Numbered from the stretch's first letter, positions 1 through 9,162 are shown. The stretch: 64,000 bases of DNA from Streptomyces abikoensis (GCF_014648775.1 NZ_BMRT01000001.1:62001-126000); one strand, 5' to 3'. Translations and numbers: made by a program. Notes: generated from the letters alone by a model not told the origin.

Positions 1-466
1 CCGCGAGGGCGATCAGCGCGAGCACCCACTGCGGGATGTCGCTGAACATTTTCCAGTAATGGGTGTAGGTCGCGACGGCGGTGATATCCGCGATACCGGT
101 CGTGGCCCAGTTCAGGAAGTAGAGCCAGCCCGCCGTGAAGGCGCCCTTCTCCCCCATGAACTCACGGGCGTAGCTGACGAACGCGCCGGAGGACGGACGG
201 TAGAGGACGAGCTCGCCCAGCGCCCGGACGACGAAGAAGGCGAAGAGGCCGCACACCGCGTAGGCGATGAAAAGGGACGGGCCCGCGTTGTGGAGACGGC
301 CACCGGCGCCGAGGAAGAGGCCGGTACCGATCGCTCCACCGATCGCGATCATGTTGACGTGGCGGGACTTGAGGTCCTTGCTGTACCCCGCGTCACCTGC
401 GTCGACGTGCGAGGACGTCGCCGCGGGCGCCGGGGTGTCGGCCGCAGTGAGGGTGCGGTCACTCAT
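1..466 (-). CDS. Amino-acid permease, AnsP-like (partial, 3' end outside window)
   Basis: The first 155 residues of an APC-superfamily amino-acid:proton symporter of the inner membrane are present; the rest lies left of the window. A short polar N-tail (about 28 residues) leads into the classic first helix motif [16 protein letters not shown], followed by a second helix ([20 protein letters not shown]) and [17 protein letters not shown]. The family is known to use the first helix for substrate contacts. The later stretch [20 protein letters not shown] resembles L-asparagine permeases more than GABA or aromatic permeases, but substrate choice is inference. The start is the ATG read from 466 downward, preceded by a weak purine-rich site. 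A CGTCAA element at 689-694 (TTGACG on this strand) may be its -35 box. Confidence 0.9.
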   Translation of the reverse strand, partial: MSDRTLTAADTPAPAATSSHVDAGDAGYSKDLKSRHVNMIAIGGAIGTGLFLGAGGRLHNAGPSLFIAYAVCGLFAFFVVRALGELVLYRPSSGAFVSYAREFMGEKGAFTAGWLYFLNWATTGIADITAVATYTHYWKMFSDIPQWVLALIALA

Positions 467-910
467 GTATTTCTTCGCCTTCGTTCCGTGGGGGAGGCAG
501 GACCGGGCCGCACGCTGATGTGGGGGTGACCTCCATGCCCGGGAAACGGCCGCGCACGGCCCGTTCCCCTGCATCGCCGGGGCTTCCCGGCGATGGCCCG
601 GTGTGTTCCGGGAACCGGCTGGCGACGCCGGTCCTCGGTGGTGTTTCACGAGGTCATGCCGTGAATGGTGAGAGGCGCGCAAGGATTCCGTCAAGGGTTA
701 ACGGAAAGTTGACATTTTCGAAAGCCCCGACTAGGCGGGGCCCAGCGCGAGCGTCTTTTGACTTTCCGCTACGAGCCATGGACACGGGGTGGATATCGCT
801 GCCTATTCCACCTATCCCCCGCGCCTCCCGGCCGGGGGCCGATTTGCGCCTGCATACGGCGTGTTTCCGGCCCCGAGGCGCTCCCGGAGCCCGCTCCGGG
901 GCATCGGAAA
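467..910. other. Non-coding interval between permease and rodlin
   Basis: No convincing gene is present; the open frames here lack codon bias and recognisable products. On the + strand TTGACA at 709-714 is followed 17 bp later by TAGGCG (732-737), a fair Streptomyces-type promoter, but it points toward the rodlin terminator and no + strand gene follows for about 880 bp. It could make a short RNA or be chance. Confidence 0.4.
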
Positions 911-935
911 GGGGCCCCGGCGCTGCCGGGGCCCC
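911..935 (-). terminator. Terminator of the rodlin gene
   Basis: Perfect 11-bp stem GGGGCCCCGGC / GCCGGGGCCCC with a 3-nt loop, followed on the minus strand by TTT. It lies 36 bp downstream of the rodlin stop codon. Confidence 0.75.
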
Positions 936-971
936 TGTGTCCTTCCGCACCCTGGTGATCAGGGTCACATG

Positions 972-1376
972 TCAGGGCTCCTCGTCGTTCCCGGAACCGT
1001 TGCCACTGACCACCGGGATGTCGTTCAGCACGTGCGAGAGCGGGTCGTCGCCGTCCTGAAGGGTGGAGTTGTCCGTGCACTGCTGCTGTTGCTGCGAGGT
1101 GAGGACCGGGACGTCCTCGATGCCCACGTTGATCAGCAGCAGGATCGACTGGAGGCCGAGCTTCCCGATACCGACGCACACCTTGTCGAGGCTGCCCTGG
1201 ACGGCGGTCATCTGCGGGCTCTGCCGGCCGCCGGTCGCCGTGGCCCCGTGCTCGGTCTCCGCGCCGTTGGCGTTCAGGGTGGTCCTGCCGTCGTGATCGA
1301 ACGCCATGGCCGGGGCGGCCGAGACCCCGACCGCCGTGGCGGTGAGGGCGACCGTCGCGAATACCTTGTGGAGCAC
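972..1376 (-). CDS. Rodlin family protein
   Basis: A 134-residue secreted protein of the rodlin family, which organises chaplin fibrils into the rodlet layer on Streptomyces aerial hyphae and spores. It has a Sec signal (VFATVALTATAVGVSAAPAMA), then a mature part with the rodlin hallmarks: GRTTLNANGAETEHGATATGG, SPQMTAVQGSLDKVCVGIGKLG, LINVGIEDVPVLTSQQQQQC and a polar tail rich in Asn, Gly and Asp. Two Cys remain in the mature part. Length matches the family (about 130). The start is GTG at 1376 with an AGGGA site just upstream; a longer frame to 1457 has no signal peptide at its N-terminus. No chaplin gene is adjacent in this window. Expression is expected late, during aerial growth (family knowledge). 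Confidence 0.93.
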   Translation of the reverse strand: MLHKVFATVALTATAVGVSAAPAMAFDHDGRTTLNANGAETEHGATATGGRQSPQMTAVQGSLDKVCVGIGKLGLQSILLLINVGIEDVPVLTSQQQQQCTDNSTLQDGDDPLSHVLNDIPVVSGNGSGNDEEP

Positions 1377-1536
1377 GTCCCTGCCTCTCGGTCGAGTGTT
1401 CCTCCCGTGCGGGAGGCGACCTGAGTAACTGCGGCGTCCGGGAGAGGTTCCGAGCACTCACTCATTCGTCCCAATGGCCTCCCGAAGAGGCCCCGACTCC
1501 TCCGATCGGCGGGCGGAGCACACCCCACGCCGCACC

Positions 1537-1555
1537 GTAAATCCGGCATATTTAC
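1537..1555 (+). promoter_or_regulatory. Inverted repeat upstream of MMPL transporter gene
   Basis: GTAAAT and ATTTAC (perfect 6-bp arms, 7-bp spacer) sit in an unusually AT-rich patch 64 bp before the MMPL start. Candidate operator or promoter element; no cognate regulator gene is adjacent. Confidence 0.35.
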
Positions 1556-1621
1556 ATATATCGGCGCTACGTTATGGGGCCTACGAACGCGCGATTGCCG
1601 ACCTGCGAAGGACGCCCCGTG

Positions 1622-4057
1622 ATGCTCCTCCACCGGCCCCGCCTCTCGTTCCTCGGGCGATGTGTCCACGGCACCCCGCGCCGCGCCCTGGGCGCGCTCG
1701 TCCTGCTGGGGCTGGTCGCCCTGCTCGCGACGGTGGGGGGCCACGGGGTCTCGGAGCGCCTCGCCCCGGGCGGCTGGACACCGGCCCGGGCGGAGTCCAC
1801 GCGGGCCGACGCCTTCCTGGCCGAGCGCTTCGGGGCGGGCCGGCCGCACCTCGTGCTGCTCGCCACGGCCCGGGGCGGCGTCGACGAGCCCGGGGCCGCC
1901 CGGGCGGGCCGGGCGCTGACCGAGCGGCTCGCCGCCGACCCGCACACCGCGTGGGTCCGGGGCTACTGGCCGGGGGCCCGGCCCGAGCTGCGCGGCCGGG
2001 ACGGGCGTACCGCCGCCGTCGGGGTGCGGTTCAACGGGGACGAGCGGGCCGTGCTCGCGGCCGCCAAGGCCGTCACGGCCCGCGAGTCCGGGCGGGCCGG
2101 GCCGCTGGAGGTCACCGTCGCCGGGGAGGCGGCGCTCTTCGCCGAGATGGAGCGGCTGAGCACCGAGGGCGCCACGGTCGCCGAGATGATCATCGCCCCG
2201 CTGGTGCTGCTGATCATGCTGTGGATCTTCGGGAGCCTGGTGGCCGCGCTCCTGCCGGTCGTCGTCGGGGCCTTCGCCGTCGTCACCACCACCGCGCTGC
2301 TGCGGCTGCTGAGCGAGGTGATGACGGTCTCCGTCTTCGTCCTCAACATCGCCACCGCGCTCGGCTTCGGGCTGGCCGTCGACTACTGCCTGCTGATGGT
2401 CAGCCGCTACCGCGAGGAGCTCGCGGCGGGGGCGACGCCCGTACGGGCCGCCGAGCGGGTCCTCGCGACCGCGGGCCGGGCCGTCGCCTTCTCGGCGACC
2501 ACCGTGGCGGCGGCGCTGGGCGCCCTGCTGGTCTTCCCCTTGCCGCTGACGCGCTCGCTGGCCCTGGGCGGCGCGGCCGTCGCGGTGTGCTCGGCGGCCG
2601 GGGCGCTGCTGGTGCTCCCGGCGCTGCTGGTGCTGCTCGGCCCCCGGATCAACCGCTACGACGTCTTCGCCCGCTGGCGCGGGCGCGGCCGGCGCGCCTT
2701 CGCCGAGGGGCGCTGGTACCGGCTCGCGATGTGGGTGACCCGGCGGCCCGCGGCGGTCGCCCTCGGCACGCTGCTGCTGCTCGGCCTGCTGGCCGCGCCG
2801 GGGGCGGACGCGCGGTTCGGCATGTACGACGACCGGATCCTCCCGGCGTCCTCACCGGTCGCCCGGGCCTCGCAGCGGCTGCGCGCGGACTTCGACGACG
2901 AGAGCGGGAACGCGGCGAGCGTCGTACTACCGGGCCTCCGCGTGGACCCCCGCCCGGAGCCGGGCACCACGACGGAAGCGGGGACCGGCACAGGGGCCGG
3001 TGCCGGGGCCGGGGCAGGGACCGGGACTGGTGCCGGAGCCGGGGCAGGGGCCGAGGCCGGTGCCGGGGCCGGGGTGGTGGACGCCGAGGACGGGGCGGAC
3101 GCGGCCGGCGCGGCACGCGCGCCCGACGCCTCCACCGCCGCCGTGGACGCCTACGCCGCACGCCTCTCCCGTCTCCCCGCCGTACGGCAGGTCCGGACGG
3201 CCACGGGCCTCTACGCCCACGGCCGCCGCACGGCGGAGCCCGGGCCCTGGGCGGCGGGCTTCACCGGGCCCGCCGGCACCTGGCTGAGCGTGACGCCCGA
3301 CGCGGGCGTCTCCGTCCTCTCCCCCGACGGCCGGCTGCTCACCGAGCGGCTGCGCCGGGCGCCCGCGCCCACGGCCGCCCTGGTGGGCGGGCCCGGCGCC
3401 CGGCTGACCGACACCGAGGACGCGCTCGGCGACCGGCTGCCCGCGGCCGTTCTGATCACCGTGGCCGCCACGCTGCTCCTGCTGTTCGCCTACACGCGCA
3501 GCCTCCTCGTGCCCGTCAAGGCCGTGCTGCTCAACGCGCTGAGCCTGGCGGCGACGTTCGGGATCATCGTCGCCGTCTTCCAGCAGGGCCGGCTCGACGC
3601 GCTGCTGGGGCCGCTCGACGGCCCCCGCACCACCGACGTGATCATCCCGGCGGTGATGTTCTGCACCGCGTTCGGCCTCTCCATGGACTACGAGGTCTTC
3701 CTCCTCTCCCGGATCCTCGAGGAGCACCGCCGGGGCAGCCCCACCGACCTGGCGGTCGCCGTCGGTCTCCAGCGCACCGCGCGGCTGTTCACCTCGGCCG
3801 CGCTGGTCTTCGCCGTCGTCATGGGCTCGCTCGCCGCGTGCGGCCTCGTGATGCTCCAGCTGATCGGCTTCGGGCTGGCCGTGGCCGTCCTCCTGGACTG
3901 CACGCTCGTCCGCGCCCTGCTCGTCCCCGCGGTCATGTCGCTGGCCGGTCGGGCCAACTGGTGGCCCGCCACGCGCCACCGCGCCCGCGACCGTTCCGGC
4001 CCCGACACGGCGGGCCGCTCCGGCCGCCCGGCGCCGACAGCCGTCGGAGGGGCCTGA
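1622..4057 (+). CDS. MMPL/RND family transporter
   Basis: An 811-residue inner-membrane exporter of the MMPL (RND) family, often tied to export of lipids or secondary metabolites. It shows the two-fold RND layout: a helix near residue 20-40, an extracytoplasmic domain, then helices 2-6 (from MIIAPLVLLIMLWIFGSLVA through FALGFGLAVDYCLLMVSRYREE-like sequence), then the second half repeating this with FCTAFGLSMDYEVFLLSRILEE. The two charged helix motifs GLAVDYCLLMVSRYREE and GLSMDYEVFLLSRI are the family signature and carry the proton-relay Asp. ATG 1622 or GTG 1619 is preceded by GAAGGA; ATG was chosen. Odd feature: the second loop contains a low-complexity Gly/Ala/Thr stretch (2977-3078). Stand-alone gene; substrate unknown. 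Confidence 0.93.
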   Translation: MLLHRPRLSFLGRCVHGTPRRALGALVLLGLVALLATVGGHGVSERLAPGGWTPARAESTRADAFLAERFGAGRPHLVLLATARGGVDEPGAARAGRALTERLAADPHTAWVRGYWPGARPELRGRDGRTAAVGVRFNGDERAVLAAAKAVTARESGRAGPLEVTVAGEAALFAEMERLSTEGATVAEMIIAPLVLLIMLWIFGSLVAALLPVVVGAFAVVTTTALLRLLSEVMTVSVFVLNIATALGFGLAVDYCLLMVSRYREELAAGATPVRAAERVLATAGRAVAFSATTVAAALGALLVFPLPLTRSLALGGAAVAVCSAAGALLVLPALLVLLGPRINRYDVFARWRGRGRRAFAEGRWYRLAMWVTRRPAAVALGTLLLLGLLAAPGADARFGMYDDRILPASSPVARASQRLRADFDDESGNAASVVLPGLRVDPRPEPGTTTEAGTGTGAGAGAGAGTGTGAGAGAGAEAGAGAGVVDAEDGADAAGAARAPDASTAAVDAYAARLSRLPAVRQVRTATGLYAHGRRTAEPGPWAAGFTGPAGTWLSVTPDAGVSVLSPDGRLLTERLRRAPAPTAALVGGPGARLTDTEDALGDRLPAAVLITVAATLLLLFAYTRSLLVPVKAVLLNALSLAATFGIIVAVFQQGRLDALLGPLDGPRTTDVIIPAVMFCTAFGLSMDYEVFLLSRILEEHRRGSPTDLAVAVGLQRTARLFTSAALVFAVVMGSLAACGLVMLQLIGFGLAVAVLLDCTLVRALLVPAVMSLAGRANWWPATRHRARDRSGPDTAGRSGRPAPTAVGGA
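2977..3078 (+). repeat. Low-complexity GGxGCx repeat inside the MMPL gene
   Basis: Imperfect tandem 6-12 bp units built on GGGGCC / GGTGCC encode alternating Gly-Ala and Gly-Thr dipeptides for about 35 residues in the second periplasmic loop of the transporter. It has the look of a slippage-prone minisatellite, in frame with the gene. Confidence 0.7.
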
Positions 4058-4161
4058 ACCGGCCCCTCGACGACGTGTCACACCCCCGGAGCGGCCCGGG
4101 CGGCCGCATACTGCGATCACGGCGCCGGACCGGAACCGGTTCGTCAGGAGGGCCACGTGTC

Positions 4162-5604
4162 ATGATCAGCACATCGCTCGCCGCGAGCACGACCCGCCGC
4201 CGCCTGCTGTACGCCCTGGCGGCCGCCGGCGGGATCGCCGTGGGGGGAGGGACGGGTGCGGCGGCGCGGGAGCGGGGTGCCGAGGCCGGGGCGGACATGG
4301 GGAAGGCGCGGGAGATCCGGGCCGAGTTCCTCCACGCCTGGTCGGGCTACAAGCGGTTCGCGTGGGGGCACGACGAGGTGCTGCCGGTCTCGGGCGGGCA
4401 CCGGGAGTTCTTCGCCGCCGGGCACCCGGTCGGGCTGTCGATCGTCGAGGCGCTCGACACCCACTTCCTGATGGGGCTCGACGACGAGGTCGGCCTGTGC
4501 CTCGACTGGATCGACGACCGGCTCGACTTCGACATCGACGCCCCCTTCCAGGTCTTCGAGACGACCATCCGGCTGGTCGGCGGACTGCTCGCGGGACACC
4601 TGGTCACCGGCCGGCGGGCGCTGCTGGACCTGTGCGTCGATCTGACGGACCGGCTGCTGCCCGCCTTCACCCGCTCCCCCACCGGCATGCCCTACCGGTT
4701 CGTCAACCTCCGCACGGGCGCGGTCTCGGGCCGTACCGTGCCACTGGCCGAGATCGGCACCCACATCCTCGAATTCGGTCTGCTGTCCGAACTCACCGGC
4801 GATCCTCGCTATCTGCGGGCCGCCAAGGACGCGCTGGGCGCTGTGGTGCGGCGGCGGTCCCCGCTCGATCTGCTCGCCACCACCATGAACGTGGAGACGG
4901 GCGAATGGGCGGACCGGACGGCGATCGCCGTCAATCCCCCGGTGGACTCCTTCTACGAATACCTGTGGGGCGCCTGGACGATGTTCCGGGACGAGGACTG
5001 CCGGGAGTGGTTCCGGACGCTCACGGCGGCGATCAAGAAGCATCAGGCGGAGCGGTCGGACGGGCTGCTGTGGTTCCGGCGGGTGGACTTCCGCACCGGC
5101 GCCCCGCTGGGGCGGCGCCAGTCCTCGCTGGCCGTCGCGATCCTCCCGGTGGGCGGCGACAACGCCCTGGCGGCGGACTACTACCGCTCCTGGACCGCCG
5201 TCCTCGACAAGTACGCCGTCATCCCCGAGGAGATCGACTATCCGGGGCTGAAGGTCACCGACCCCCGCAACGAGCTGCGGCCCGAGTACGCCAACTGCGC
5301 CTTCGAGCTGTACTGGCAGACCGGGGACCCCTTCTACCGCACCACGGCGTGGCGCTACTTCCAGAACCTGAAGACCCACCACCGCGTGCCCGGCGGCTAC
5401 ACGGTCGTCGCGGACGTCACCCGCCGCCCCATGGCCAAGGGCGACCACTGCCCCGCCTACGTCTTCGCCGAGAACTTCAAATGGCTCTACCTCGCCTTCT
5501 CCGACACCCCCCGCTTCGACTACGCGCGCGGCTATCTGAGCACGGAGGGCAAGGTGCTGCGCGGCGCCCGGCCGCCCGCACGCGCACGGCTCGGCTGGCT
5601 CTGA
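4162..5604 (+). CDS. Secreted glycoside hydrolase family 47 alpha-mannosidase
   Basis: A 480-residue GH47 protein; the family is inverting, calcium-dependent alpha-1,2-mannosidases. The N-terminus TTRRRLLYALAAAGG is a Tat-type signal, so it should act outside the cell. GH47 blocks in order: FQVFETTIRLVGGLLAGHL, TGMPYRFVNLRTG, EIGTHILEFGLLSELTGDPRY, VDSFYEYLWGAW, LRPEYANCAFELYWQTGD, and near the C-terminus AENFKWLYLAF then YLSTEGKV, where family knowledge places the Ca-binding Thr. Length fits a catalytic domain alone. The ATG is preceded by AGGAGG (4146-4151), spacer 10. GH47 is mostly eukaryotic and sparse in bacteria; fungal cell wall or host mannans are plausible substrates (inference). 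Stand-alone, 104 bp after the MMPL gene. Confidence 0.88.
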   Translation: MISTSLAASTTRRRLLYALAAAGGIAVGGGTGAAARERGAEAGADMGKAREIRAEFLHAWSGYKRFAWGHDEVLPVSGGHREFFAAGHPVGLSIVEALDTHFLMGLDDEVGLCLDWIDDRLDFDIDAPFQVFETTIRLVGGLLAGHLVTGRRALLDLCVDLTDRLLPAFTRSPTGMPYRFVNLRTGAVSGRTVPLAEIGTHILEFGLLSELTGDPRYLRAAKDALGAVVRRRSPLDLLATTMNVETGEWADRTAIAVNPPVDSFYEYLWGAWTMFRDEDCREWFRTLTAAIKKHQAERSDGLLWFRRVDFRTGAPLGRRQSSLAVAILPVGGDNALAADYYRSWTAVLDKYAVIPEEIDYPGLKVTDPRNELRPEYANCAFELYWQTGDPFYRTTAWRYFQNLKTHHRVPGGYTVVADVTRRPMAKGDHCPAYVFAENFKWLYLAFSDTPRFDYARGYLSTEGKVLRGARPPARARLGWL

Positions 5605-5615
5605 CCCGAACTCCC

Positions 5616-5643
5616 GGTTGCGCGCAACCCTGTTGTGCGCCAA
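5616..5643 (+). promoter_or_regulatory. Tandem TTGYGCGC-type palindromes upstream of multicopper oxidase
   Basis: A perfect 14-bp palindrome GGTTGCGCGCAACC (5616-5629) is followed by a near copy of its core, TTGTGCGCCAA (5633-5643). The cores start 15 bp apart and lie 75-100 bp before the oxidase start. Candidate operator pair; regulator unknown. Confidence 0.4.
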
Positions 5644-5716
5644 AGCGTCTTGAGTGGTGACAGCTGCCGCCGGGCTCCGGCCGGCGGCACGGGGGAAGCG
5701 TGTACGGGGGTACCGC

Positions 5717-7522
5717 ATGACCGAAACAGTGCTCGGCCCTGCCGGAAAGCAGGAAGCCGCAGCGGAGCTCACGCCCTTCGTCGACGCCTTGCGCGTCCCG
5801 CCGGTGCTGCGGCCCGGCCGCGCCGAGGCGCTCAGGGGCATCGAGATCGACCAGACCACCGCCTGGGCGCGCCTCCACTCGCAGCTGCCGCCCACCCGGG
5901 TGTGGACGTACGAGGGCCACTTCCCGGGGCCGACCATCGAGGTCCGGCGGGGCCGCCGGCTCCGCGTCGCCTGGAACAACCGGCTGACGGGCGCGCATCC
6001 GGTGGTGGCCGTCGAGGCCGAGCCCGTGCCGGGCGGGCCCGACCCGGCGGACGAGCCGGGGCGCGGCGGGGCGCGGCCGCTGGCGGAGGTGGCCGCGCTG
6101 CCCGCGTGGACGGTCACGCATGTGCACGGCGCCAACACCGGGGGCGGCAACGACGGCTGGACGGAGAACGCCGTCTCGCCCGGCGACAGCCAGCTCGCCG
6201 AATACCCCAACGACCACCGGGCCGTGGCCTGGTGGTACCACGACCACGCGATGGACATCACCCGCTGGAACGTTTTCGCGGGCCTGGCCGGGATGTACCT
6301 GGTGCGGGACGACGAGGAGGACGCCCTGCGGCTGCCGCGCGGCGCGTACGAGGTCCCGTTGATCGTCCAGGACCGCAATCTCGACCAGGACGAGGACGGC
6401 CGGCTGACGGGCGGGTTGCTGCACAAGACCGTCGTCGTGGCCCACGACGCGGCGGGCGGGAACCTCACCCGGGCGTTCACCGGTCCGTACACGCTGGTCA
6501 ACGGCGTCATCTGGCCGCATCTGGACGTGGCGGCCCGGTGGTACCGGTTCCGGGTGCTCAACGCCGCGAACGCCCGGACGTTTCTGCTCCGGCTGGTCGA
6601 CGACGAGACCGGCGAGCCGGTGCGGGGCGCGATGTGGCAGATCGGCACGGACGGCGGGCTGCTGCCGAGGCCCGTGGCGCTGGACGAGCCGCTGCCCGTG
6701 GCGCCCGCCGAGCGCCTCGACGTGCTGATCAACTTCGGTGCGCTGCGCGGCCGCCGTCTCCGGCTGGTCAACGCGGCCGAGGGGGTGCGGTACCCGCAGA
6801 TCATGCAGTTCCGGGTGGACGAGAAGGAGGTACGGGACCCGTTCACGCTGCCGGAGGTCGTCTCCGGCTCGTTCCGGCGCATCACGCACGAGACCGCGCC
6901 GGAGCACGGCCACCGGCTGCTCGCCCTCACCCCGCCCGGCACCGCCGGCAGCGGCCACCCGGGGCTGTGGGAGATGCATCCGGTGGAGCCCGGCGCGGTG
7001 GTCGTGCCGAGCGAGGGCGTGATCCAGATCAAGGGCCCTGACGGCACGGTGCGCACCTACCGCCGGGGCGCCACGACCTTCGACGACGCGCTCGGCTTCA
7101 TGGTCGAGCACGGCGCGTGGGAGCAGTGGAGCTTCATCAACCTGGGCGGTCCCATGCACCCGATGCACATCCATCTGATCGACTTCCAGGTCCTGGGCCG
7201 CGAGCTCTATCCGGCGGGCGCGGGCAGTGGCTTCGACCAGACGCTGGGCGGTACGCGCGTCCCGCTGGAGTACGGCGGGGCGGCGCCGGTGTCGGACAGC
7301 GACGCGGGCTGGAAGGACGTGATCCAGGTGCCGCCGGGTCAGCTGGTGAAGGTCATCGGCCGGTTCGAGGGCGCGAAGGGCCGGTTCATGTACCACTGCC
7401 ATCTGCTGGAGCACGAGGACATGGGGATGATGCGGCCGTACGTCGTCATGCCGCGCGAGGTGATGGCCTTCCACCACGGCATGTCGGGTGGTCACGACGG
7501 CCACGGTGGTCACGGCGGCTGA
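5717..7522 (+). CDS. Multicopper oxidase, phenoxazinone-synthase/CotA-like
   Basis: A 601-residue multicopper oxidase coupling one-electron oxidation of phenolic substrates to reduction of O2 to water. Copper motifs are all present: [27 protein letters not shown] and [14 protein letters not shown], the last holding the type 1 Cys, His and axial Met. The three-cupredoxin length and the motif spacing resemble phenoxazinone synthase and CotA more than small laccases. No signal peptide is visible, so it is probably cytoplasmic like phenoxazinone synthase. The C-terminus is a His/Gly tail ([16 protein letters not shown]) that may bind copper. ATG 5717 has a GGGGG site 6 nt upstream. It could be a pigment or antibiotic-maturing oxidase, but no phenoxazinone pathway genes are nearby. 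Confidence 0.92.
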   Translation: MTETVLGPAGKQEAAAELTPFVDALRVPPVLRPGRAEALRGIEIDQTTAWARLHSQLPPTRVWTYEGHFPGPTIEVRRGRRLRVAWNNRLTGAHPVVAVEAEPVPGGPDPADEPGRGGARPLAEVAALPAWTVTHVHGANTGGGNDGWTENAVSPGDSQLAEYPNDHRAVAWWYHDHAMDITRWNVFAGLAGMYLVRDDEEDALRLPRGAYEVPLIVQDRNLDQDEDGRLTGGLLHKTVVVAHDAAGGNLTRAFTGPYTLVNGVIWPHLDVAARWYRFRVLNAANARTFLLRLVDDETGEPVRGAMWQIGTDGGLLPRPVALDEPLPVAPAERLDVLINFGALRGRRLRLVNAAEGVRYPQIMQFRVDEKEVRDPFTLPEVVSGSFRRITHETAPEHGHRLLALTPPGTAGSGHPGLWEMHPVEPGAVVVPSEGVIQIKGPDGTVRTYRRGATTFDDALGFMVEHGAWEQWSFINLGGPMHPMHIHLIDFQVLGRELYPAGAGSGFDQTLGGTRVPLEYGGAAPVSDSDAGWKDVIQVPPGQLVKVIGRFEGAKGRFMYHCHLLEHEDMGMMRPYVVMPREVMAFHHGMSGGHDGHGGHGG

Positions 7523-7529
7523 CCGCATG

Positions 7530-7561
7530 CCGCCGGCCCGGCCGGACGGCCGGGCCGGCGG
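7530..7561. terminator. Bidirectional terminator between multicopper oxidase and hydrolase
   Basis: Perfect 14-bp stem CCGCCGGCCCGGCC / GGCCGGGCCGGCGG with a GGAC loop, in the 42-bp gap between convergent genes. Confidence 0.75.
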
Positions 7562-7564
7562 TGG

Positions 7565-8554
7565 TCACTTCGCGGCGGGCAGCGTCCCGAGGAAGTCCAG
7601 GAGCGCGGCGTTGACCTCGTCGGGGCGCTCCTGCTGCGTCCAGTGGCCGCAGCCCGGCAGGGTCACACTGCGGTGCAGCTTCGGCGCCAGGTGCTCGAGG
7701 TTCGCGATGACCTGGTCCATGCCGGGGAAGGACCGCACCACGTCGCGGTCGCCCGCCATGTACAGCGCGGGCACGTCGATGGCGCGGTTCTGGAAGGGGG
7801 CGGTGAGCTCCCAGTTGCGGTCGATGTTGCGGTACCAGTTGAGGCCGCCGGTGAAGGCGTGGTCGCCGTGGTTGGCGTACTCCCGGGCGAAGGCGGCGAT
7901 GTCGTCCTCGGTGAGCCAGCCGGGGAGGCCGTCGGGCTCGGGCATGGTGCCCAGCAGCGACTCGCCCTTGGCGATGACCCACGGACGGGGCGGGTCGGTG
8001 ACGGGGCTGTCGCCGGAGGCGCCGACGAGCAGCCGGCGGAAGACCGCCGCGGGGTCGGCCGCCAGTTCGGCGTCGGCGCGGCCGGGCTCCTGGAAGTAGA
8101 TCTGGTAGAAGCCGTCGCCGAGCACCGACCCGAGGGCGGTCAGCGGGGGCACGGGGCCGCGCGGGACCGGCGGCACGCTCAGGCCCACGACGCCGCGTAC
8201 GACGTCGGGGCGGAACAGGGCGGTGTGCCAGGCGACGGGGGCGCCCCAGTCGTGACCGACGACCACCGCGCTCTCCTCGCCCAGGGCGTGGATCAGGGCG
8301 ATGACGTCGCCGGTGAGGTGAAAGATGCTGTAGGCGTCGATGGCCTCGGGCTGTTCGCTCCGGCCGTAGCCGCGCTGGTCGGGCGCGACCACCCGGTAGC
8401 CGGCCTCGGCCAGCGGCCCGAACTGGTGGCGCCAGGAGTACCAGCTCTCCGGGAAGCCGTGCAGCAGCAGGACCAGCGGTCCCCGCCCCTGTTCGGCGAT
8501 GTGCAGCCTGATGCCGTTGACTTCGACCGTGCTGTGCTCGACCGCGCTGGTCAC
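7565..8554 (-). CDS. Alpha/beta hydrolase, epoxide-hydrolase-like
   Basis: A 329-residue alpha/beta hydrolase. LLLHGFPESWYSWR supplies the oxyanion-hole HGxP of epoxide hydrolases and haloalkane dehalogenases. VVVGHDWGAPVAW supplies the nucleophile Asp in the elbow GHDWG, and CGHWTQQERPDEV supplies the catalytic His near the C-terminus. The Asp nucleophile plus HGFP points to soluble epoxide hydrolase activity rather than an esterase. No signal peptide, so cytoplasmic. ATG 8554 follows an AGGAGG-type site. Convergent with the oxidase; 154 bp separate it from the next minus-strand gene upstream. Confidence 0.9.
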   Translation of the reverse strand: MTSAVEHSTVEVNGIRLHIAEQGRGPLVLLLHGFPESWYSWRHQFGPLAEAGYRVVAPDQRGYGRSEQPEAIDAYSIFHLTGDVIALIHALGEESAVVVGHDWGAPVAWHTALFRPDVVRGVVGLSVPPVPRGPVPPLTALGSVLGDGFYQIYFQEPGRADAELAADPAAVFRRLLVGASGDSPVTDPPRPWVIAKGESLLGTMPEPDGLPGWLTEDDIAAFAREYANHGDHAFTGGLNWYRNIDRNWELTAPFQNRAIDVPALYMAGDRDVVRSFPGMDQVIANLEHLAPKLHRSVTLPGCGHWTQQERPDEVNAALLDFLGTLPAAK

Positions 8555-8708
8555 ATGCCCTCCTGCGATTCACCTGCGAAACATGCCGTCTCGGGTTCAA
8601 CGGTAGAGGGAATGCGGCTGTTCCGCTCCGGGGTTGGCAGCCCCGGGGCGGGGAGCGGACCGGCCACGACCGGGGTCGGTCGAGGCCGGCCGGGGTGCGG
8701 ATCGGGGC

Positions 8709-8993
8709 TCAGGACGGGGTGCCGCGGGCGATGAGGGTGCGCACCAGCCGGCAGGTGGTCACGGAGGGCTCGCGCACCCCGATCTGGACGGCCGCCGTCC
8801 GTATCCTGCGGTCCGTCGCCCGGTCGGGGGTGTAGACACCGGAGTGCAGCAGGGCGATGGCCAGGCGCATCGCCTTCAGCTGGCGGTTGTACGTCTCGTA
8901 CCAGTCGCGCGGCTGTCCCGCGGGCAGGCGTTTCTTGGGCAGGGTGGGAAGGCTCGGCAGATTGGGGTGCGGTGTCGCGACGGCAGCGGCCAT
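8709..8993 (-). CDS. Conserved small Streptomyces protein of unknown function
   Basis: A 94-residue protein I cannot assign. It has a Pro-rich N-terminus (PHPNLPSLPTLPKKRLP), then a basic, mostly helical segment (DWYETYNRQLKAMRLAIALL) and a C-terminal part with several Arg (DRATDRRIRTAAVQIG). No signal peptide or membrane helix. The start is secured by a strong AGGAGGA site 4-10 nt before the ATG. Codon usage matches the neighbours. Probably a cytoplasmic nucleic-acid- or protein-binding accessory factor, but that is only inference from charge. Confidence 0.75.
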   Translation of the reverse strand: MAAAVATPHPNLPSLPTLPKKRLPAGQPRDWYETYNRQLKAMRLAIALLHSGVYTPDRATDRRIRTAAVQIGVREPSVTTCRLVRTLIARGTPS

Positions 8994-9162
8994 GGGCGTC
9001 CTCCTCAGGGGTCGTGGACCCTTGCTCCACACCCCCGATTCTACTGCCGGGCACTGACAATCGCCCCAGCTCAGAAGGGGATTCGCCGGGAGCGGCCCGG
9101 CCGCCGCCGGAGCCGCTCCCACCGCGCGTGCGCCCCGGCCCGGGGGCCGGGTGCCGCCGGGC

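Noticed and set aside
1474..5604. A 1,376-codon frame over MMPL and GH47
   Set aside because: Only the part from ATG 4162 is real. The upstream 900 codons are the wrong frame of the MMPL gene, with Arg/Pro/Gly-rich nonsense.
4144..7056. Minus-strand 970-codon frame opposite GH47 and the oxidase
   Set aside because: Antisense shadow: real motifs and Shine-Dalgarno sites are all on the plus strand.
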